Below, one piece after another: positions 59,296-64,000 of a stretch of DNA of 64,000 bases; position 1 is the stretch's first letter, and every line of letters starts with the position of its first letter. The notes under the pieces were generated by a model. That model saw only the letters and a program-made list of their open reading frames with translations. It searched no databases and was not told where the DNA came from. The stretch is taken from assembly GCA_947044365.1 (NCBI GenBank), contig OX345652.1, positions 3,592,374 to 3,656,373 on the forward strand, in the 5' to 3' direction. The stretch is from Petrosia ficiformis. Lineage: Eukaryota; Porifera; Demospongiae; Haplosclerida; Petrosiidae. Both the position numbers and the translations under genes were made by a program.

Positions 59296-59846
59296 TAAGT
59301 ATGTGTGCATGTCAGAGTACAGCCGACTGTACTCTGATTTCGCATCAGTCAGAGTTGGTTGTACTCTAACAAATAAATAATATGTTACTCTTTCCTTTGA
59401 GGATAATGGAACTCGGGTTGGTATAAAGTAATTCATTGCCCGCAATTTTGTCTGACTGAAAATAACTTGTTTGCACCTGATTAAAGTGCAATGGATAGTA
59501 GTTATGGTAACATACTCTCTATGTATATATAATTATACAGAATGTGTAGGTTATCTATCAGTGCAATTTTGTTTGACCTTGCTCTGCAAATTGAAATTGT
59601 TTATAGAACTGGTGAGTTTATCAGTTTATATAATTACACTAGAAGGTTTAGTGAACAGTTGTACAGTTTACTTTCAATTTGAAAAACAACGTCAAAATAA
59701 ATTGGCTGTTCATAAAAGTCAGCCTGTATGGATAATCTGAGCACCAGACTTTAGTACAGGAATGTTGTGCTCATTAGCTTAAATAAAAGCATTGTAAACA
59801 TTTGTACTAAAAGCAGAGCAAACTCTTCACACAAGTAATCTTCTCA

Positions 59847-62800
59847 ATGGCTCCTGGTCACTCTATTCTTGTACTCATTACTGCTTTGTATTCCATCGGT
59901 TATGTTTCTGGTGAAGTGGTCTTCATTTATACTTCATGGGAATTTGAACAATGTGTGTGTAATAACACATACTCTCGGGCAATTTCTTTTTTACTAGATA
60001 GCTCAGTTGCATATAACATCAGAGCAAAGAGTTTTTGTTTCATGAGTACAGTGGATATTACTATTAGAAGCAGTACAAACAGTCCAGCTGTTATATCCTG
60101 TGTACAGGATGATCACATCCCTGCTCCTACGCTAGGTTTAGCGTTCATTAACTCTTCCGTTACTCTTCAAGGTGTGATATTCCACAATTGTGGAAGAGAT
60201 CTCAACAAACTACCTGATAATATAATCAACATGTTTAATTCCTCATCTCTGTATTACAATTCTACTCATGCTGCTGCCTTACTCTTTATACAATGTACAG
60301 TCCATATGAGTGAAGTTGTATTAAGATCATCATATGGGTTTGCAGTAATTGGTATCAACCTTGTTGACTCTCTTCTACAGAATGTGAATGTGTCATATTC
60401 AAATGCCAGTGCTACAATATATACCTTTGCAAATAAAACAATTGGTTGTGGAATGATGCTCCACTTTCTTTCATATCCACAAACAGAAGAGTTAAAATTT
60501 TATACTGTGTCAGTTAAAAACAGTTCTTTTTTTCGTAATGCAAACCCACAAAATCATTCTTGTGCTAATAATATGGATCTTCAATCAGATCCTGAAATGG
60601 TATTAAGTGCAGCTGCACTGACAATCTTGTACACACAGCATAACTACCAAGCAAATGTATATATTAACAATTCAACATTTGTATATAATTTAGGTACTAC
60701 TGGTGGAGCAGTGTTGATCCTACACTATAACAGTTACAATGGAAGTTTTGTTAACATAAATAATACAGTTTTCAAACAAAATGTTTTATTCGATCTTCAT
60801 CAGTGTTATGGAGCAGATGTGAGTTTCACTTTTCTCAGCTCTTCTGGAATGCAAACATCCAATAATATGTCTTTACCTCTTATCATTGAAAATACAACTT
60901 TTCAAAATGGCGTTATCCCCTCCTTGACCGAAAAGAATTTTATAACAGGAGCATTATATATTGGTGTCAAAAAGACTGATTCTGTCAAAATGACTATGTT
61001 GTTCAAAAGTGTAAAATGCCTTAATAACCTTGCAACTCACACAGGTGTATGCATGTTTGCAGAAATGCTCGGATTATATCAAGATGGAAATGTTTCTGTG
61101 ATTCTTGAGAGCATCAATGCAAGTTATAATTCCTTAGTAACCCTCTCGTCAATTGCTTCATCTGTAGGTATATTCACATTCCATGGAATTAATTGTTACA
61201 TAAATGGTACTAAGGAAAGGCCATCAACCTTTAGAAATAACTTCGGAACTGTAATTGATGCTACTGATACCAATATCTACCTTAGTGGCAATGTATTGTT
61301 TGATGGCAACAAAGGTATCAGTGGGGCTGCTATCAAGATAAAATATGACAGTCGTCTACACTTTATGAATGGATTAACAGCTAATTTCACTAACAATCAG
61401 GCATTACTTGGAGGAGCTATCTATGCTGATGTGAATAATAAACAAGAAGAGTGTGCATTTCACATTCCAACCAAAATCTCAAGAGATATCCAAGTATTCT
61501 TTAATAACAATAGTGCAACAGAAGCAGGCAATGATATATATGCCTTCCCAATATATCATTGTCTTTTTAATAACTCTTCTAATCCATTCACTCCAAATCA
61601 AGCAATGGAATTCTACAAAAAGGGCTTTCATTTTCTTCATCATCCTGAGAACAGGTTTTGGAGCTTCTCAACTAAACCTACAAAACTTTGTACAATGACT
61701 AGTAATGGTGATATTTATACTTATCCTGGTCAAATGGTTTCATTGAATTTATCAGCACTTGATGAGTTGAATCGTTTTGTCTTTACCAATGTTAAAGTTG
61801 ATATAATTCCTGAGAAAAGAGACTCCAGTGATCATTTATGGTTGTCAAATGAAGACAAGACACAGATTGTTCAAGAGTCTAGAGATAAAACATTTACTCA
61901 TATTAATATCACTGTACACACTACTACAGTTCATAATCGATCATTAGATGGGAAACTAATTCTCTCATTACCTGACTATCCCAAAGTTGTATATACAGAA
62001 GTCCACATACATCCATGTCCACTTGGATTTGTATTAGATAATGTAACAACTGGAGATTGTGTGTGTTCACCTGCGTTGTATGCCTTTGCTAAAGATAACT
62101 CAATTCCTATGACATGTTCTATTCAGACTCAAACCTTCACTAGATCTGCCAAAACAATTCCATGGGCTGGTGTTTTAAAAATTGAAAATGGAAATAAATG
62201 TTTTGGAATATCTACTAGCTGTCCACTTGGTAATTGTGTAGCAAATCCAGCACTTAATTTTTTTCAAAGCACTGGAGAAACTGAACTGTTTGTAGGTCAT
62301 TTGACAGGTCATACATTTCATAAACATAATCTGTGTATCAATAACAGAGAAGGGATTTTGTGTGGGAAATGTAAAGATGGACTTAGTGCAGTGTTTGGAT
62401 CTCATAAGTGTATACGTTGTTCTAACCAATGGCTATGGACTATACTTATACGAGTAGTTTTAGGACCACTTGTTGTGTATTTATTATATGCTCTGAAACT
62501 CACTCTAACAACTGGTACACTTAATGGTATCATATTTTATGTTGAAGCTGCTTATGGTGGACTTATTGACATATTGTCATTACACAGTGATGGAAGTGCT
62601 GCGATACTAGCTTATGGTTTCTTATCAGGCTTAAATCTAAGACAAGGATTCCCTTCATGTTTTTATGATGGAATGAATAACTTGTGGAAAACAGGCCTCA
62701 GTTTAGTATTCCCCATATACCTCCTGATAATAGTTGTTGTCCTCATTATACTCAGTCGTTATTCAACATGGCTTTCAAATAGAATATCTCACTCATCAGT

Positions 62801-63611
62801 ACAAGTGCTAGTTACTGTTGTACACATATCCTTCTCAAACCTACTGCTAACTGGTGTAGCTGTTTTCACATATTCCGTCATATACACTTCAGATAAACAT
62901 TATCGTGTCTGGTACTGGGATGGCACACTAGAATATATGGGTCAGTCTCATCGTATACTTGTAATCATTTCATTAGTTTTAACTCTCCCTCTTATATTGC
63001 CATACTTGTTTTTCCTTCTCTTTGCAAAGCTGATCATCAAACACTCTTCAATGGCTAGTAATTACTTGAGGCCTGTCTATGAAGCTATTCATGCACCATA
63101 TAAGGAAGATAAACATCACTGGTTTGTCGCTCGTCTGCTATTACTCATTATAATATATGTATTGTATCCCTTATACAAGACAGTACGTGGCAGTGTGTTA
63201 TGTATTATTGTAGCTGCTTTGCTTGTATTATTCTTAATTGGTCAGGCATTGTTTCGTCCTTTTAAGAACAAACTCATAAATCTGTTGGACAGTTGGGTAA
63301 TGTTTAATCTTACTCTCGTTTATGTCTCCCTCTCATACAATAATCTTAGGAAGACAATTGTATTCAATGTAGTTGCAGTTTTCCTCGTTTTTCTGACATT
63401 TCTCGGTATTCTGCTATATCATATTCTTTGGGTAACTGGAGTGTTGATCAAGATAAAGAGAGGGGTAATCATTGGTAGAAAATGGATTTCTGACCACATC
63501 ATATTTCCTCATGGTAATGGACAACCCAACCAGCTGTTACAAAATGCTACAGATTCATATTATGGTTCATGTGACCAGTATAGGGAGCCACTTCTGAGTG
63601 CTTCCACTTAA
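59847..63611 (+). CDS. Intronless beta-helix / multi-TM receptor-like protein, paralogue 2 (1254 aa)
   Basis: Same architecture as the gene at 54425 and colinear with it over its whole length. Signal peptide MAPGHSILVLITALYSIGYV; beta-helix ectodomain with FTNNQALLGGAIYAD near residue 515; Cys stalk (CPLGFVLDN at 724, GDCVCSPALY, EGILCGKCKDGL, CIRCSNQWLW); about nine TM segments; RPFKNKLINLLDSW before the last helices; and a tail ending DQYREPLLSAST. Similarity is uneven. Ectodomain blocks (GFAVIGINLVDSLLQNV, FNSSSLYYNSTHAAALLFI) and the third TM region are nearly identical, while the N-terminal 100 aa and the segment after the stalk have diverged. It looks intact. Intron-free structure in an intron-rich neighbourhood suggests that the founder was a retrocopy later duplicated in tandem. 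Function unknown. Confidence 0.9.
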   Translation: MAPGHSILVLITALYSIGYVSGEVVFIYTSWEFEQCVCNNTYSRAISFLLDSSVAYNIRAKSFCFMSTVDITIRSSTNSPAVISCVQDDHIPAPTLGLAFINSSVTLQGVIFHNCGRDLNKLPDNIINMFNSSSLYYNSTHAAALLFIQCTVHMSEVVLRSSYGFAVIGINLVDSLLQNVNVSYSNASATIYTFANKTIGCGMMLHFLSYPQTEELKFYTVSVKNSSFFRNANPQNHSCANNMDLQSDPEMVLSAAALTILYTQHNYQANVYINNSTFVYNLGTTGGAVLILHYNSYNGSFVNINNTVFKQNVLFDLHQCYGADVSFTFLSSSGMQTSNNMSLPLIIENTTFQNGVIPSLTEKNFITGALYIGVKKTDSVKMTMLFKSVKCLNNLATHTGVCMFAEMLGLYQDGNVSVILESINASYNSLVTLSSIASSVGIFTFHGINCYINGTKERPSTFRNNFGTVIDATDTNIYLSGNVLFDGNKGISGAAIKIKYDSRLHFMNGLTANFTNNQALLGGAIYADVNNKQEECAFHIPTKISRDIQVFFNNNSATEAGNDIYAFPIYHCLFNNSSNPFTPNQAMEFYKKGFHFLHHPENRFWSFSTKPTKLCTMTSNGDIYTYPGQMVSLNLSALDELNRFVFTNVKVDIIPEKRDSSDHLWLSNEDKTQIVQESRDKTFTHINITVHTTTVHNRSLDGKLILSLPDYPKVVYTEVHIHPCPLGFVLDNVTTGDCVCSPALYAFAKDNSIPMTCSIQTQTFTRSAKTIPWAGVLKIENGNKCFGISTSCPLGNCVANPALNFFQSTGETELFVGHLTGHTFHKHNLCINNREGILCGKCKDGLSAVFGSHKCIRCSNQWLWTILIRVVLGPLVVYLLYALKLTLTTGTLNGIIFYVEAAYGGLIDILSLHSDGSAAILAYGFLSGLNLRQGFPSCFYDGMNNLWKTGLSLVFPIYLLIIVVVLIILSRYSTWLSNRISHSSVQVLVTVVHISFSNLLLTGVAVFTYSVIYTSDKHYRVWYWDGTLEYMGQSHRILVIISLVLTLPLILPYLFFLLFAKLIIKHSSMASNYLRPVYEAIHAPYKEDKHHWFVARLLLLIIIYVLYPLYKTVRGSVLCIIVAALLVLFLIGQALFRPFKNKLINLLDSWVMFNLTLVYVSLSYNNLRKTIVFNVVAVFLVFLTFLGILLYHILWVTGVLIKIKRGVIIGRKWISDHIIFPHGNGQPNQLLQNATDSYYGSCDQYREPLLSAST

Positions 63612-64000
63612 TATAACCGGGTTTATAAATAATGAACAAAACTGTAAATACAATAATTAAAATTGTAATCCATGTTTTATGAATAACTGATAGTTATATG
63701 TAATAATTAGGTAATTGTGCTATTATTTTTTGTACTTGTAAGTTCATTGCATAATATGTTATAACATGCCTAAAGATAAACTTCAATTCTGTATCAACGA
63801 CAGGTTTTATATGATGGTGTATCTGATTTATAAACCTGTGGTTTACCTTGATGTTTCACTGTATCAGGATATATATATATAATTATATTTCTAGCCTGTT
63901 ACTATGTTGTTGCTATGTGTTATATTTCAACTATAAGGAAGTTATAGACCGGTTTATAACTTCCCAGTTTCGCAGACGCTGTAACCAAGGTAATAGTATA
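63612..64000. other. 3' flank of paralogue 2 with inverted partial MITE C
   Basis: 63800-63880 reads ATCTGATTTATAAACCTGTG, GTTTACCTTGATGTTTCACT, GTATCAGGATATATATA, the reverse complement of the start of MITE C. The last 115 bp show nothing I recognise apart from TATAGACCGGTTTATA. Confidence 0.6.

Larger units (their letters stand above)
58205..59846. other. Intergenic region between the two paralogues
   Basis: 1.64 kb. Contains MITE A (58641-58915) and MITE C (58975-59295) plus AT-rich sequence. 59760-59846 should hold the promoter or 5'UTR of paralogue 2; I see no clear TATA box. There is no homology to the short flank upstream of paralogue 1 that I can detect by eye. Confidence 0.55.

Overview
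The window is animal nuclear DNA. It is AT-rich, its genes are split by introns with GT-AG (twice GC-AG) junctions, and it carries poly(A) signals, many short hAT-type MITEs, tRNA-derived SINEs and one 5'-truncated LINE. The genes give unambiguous metazoan family calls. The repeat-packed introns and the pair of huge intronless beta-helix/multi-TM proteins make a sponge (demosponge) my best guess. That is inference, not proof.

Layout. (1) 1-1036 is a 100-bp satellite. (2) About 1115-24659 (+) is a 19-exon ectonucleotide pyrophosphatase/phosphodiesterase (ENPP) gene whose 5' end lies outside the window. Its introns hold minisatellites, a LINE fragment, SINEs and MITEs. Its 7.6-kb intron (10879-18479) contains two complete, divergently transcribed, three-exon genes for small secreted proteins (15155-15903 minus, 16276-17480 plus). 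(3) 25040-32848 (+) is an ADCK2-type UbiB atypical kinase with 7 exons. Its first intron holds a 35-unit array of a 20-bp palindrome that contains a CArg-box consensus. (4) 33191-50628 (-) is D-aminoacyl-tRNA deacylase (DTD1). Its last intron (about 15 kb) is filled by five full and one truncated copies of a 1.8-kb core separated by shorter tandem repeats, plus an 11.5-kb-offset duplication that gives the gene two identical terminal exons. (5) 50748-54303 (+) is a C1orf131-like (DUF4602) gene, divergent from DTD1 across a 119-bp promoter with two CACGTG boxes. (6) 54425-58204 and 59847-63611 (+) are two tandem, intronless paralogues of about 1,255 aa with a signal peptide, a parallel beta-helix ectodomain, a Cys-rich stalk and about nine TM segments.

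How the genes relate. ENPP acts on extracellular nucleotides or phosphodiesters, ADCK2 is mitochondrial, DTD1 proofreads D-aminoacyl-tRNA, and C1orf131 is a ribosome small-subunit assembly factor. DTD1 and C1orf131 share a promoter and both serve translation. ADCK2 and DTD1 converge. The most unusual items are the 1.8-kb repeat with plus-strand splice signals and a ~50-bp RNA hairpin whose arm differences are nearly all G.U wobbles, the CArG palindrome array, the nested secreted pair, and the duplicated DTD1 terminal exon.
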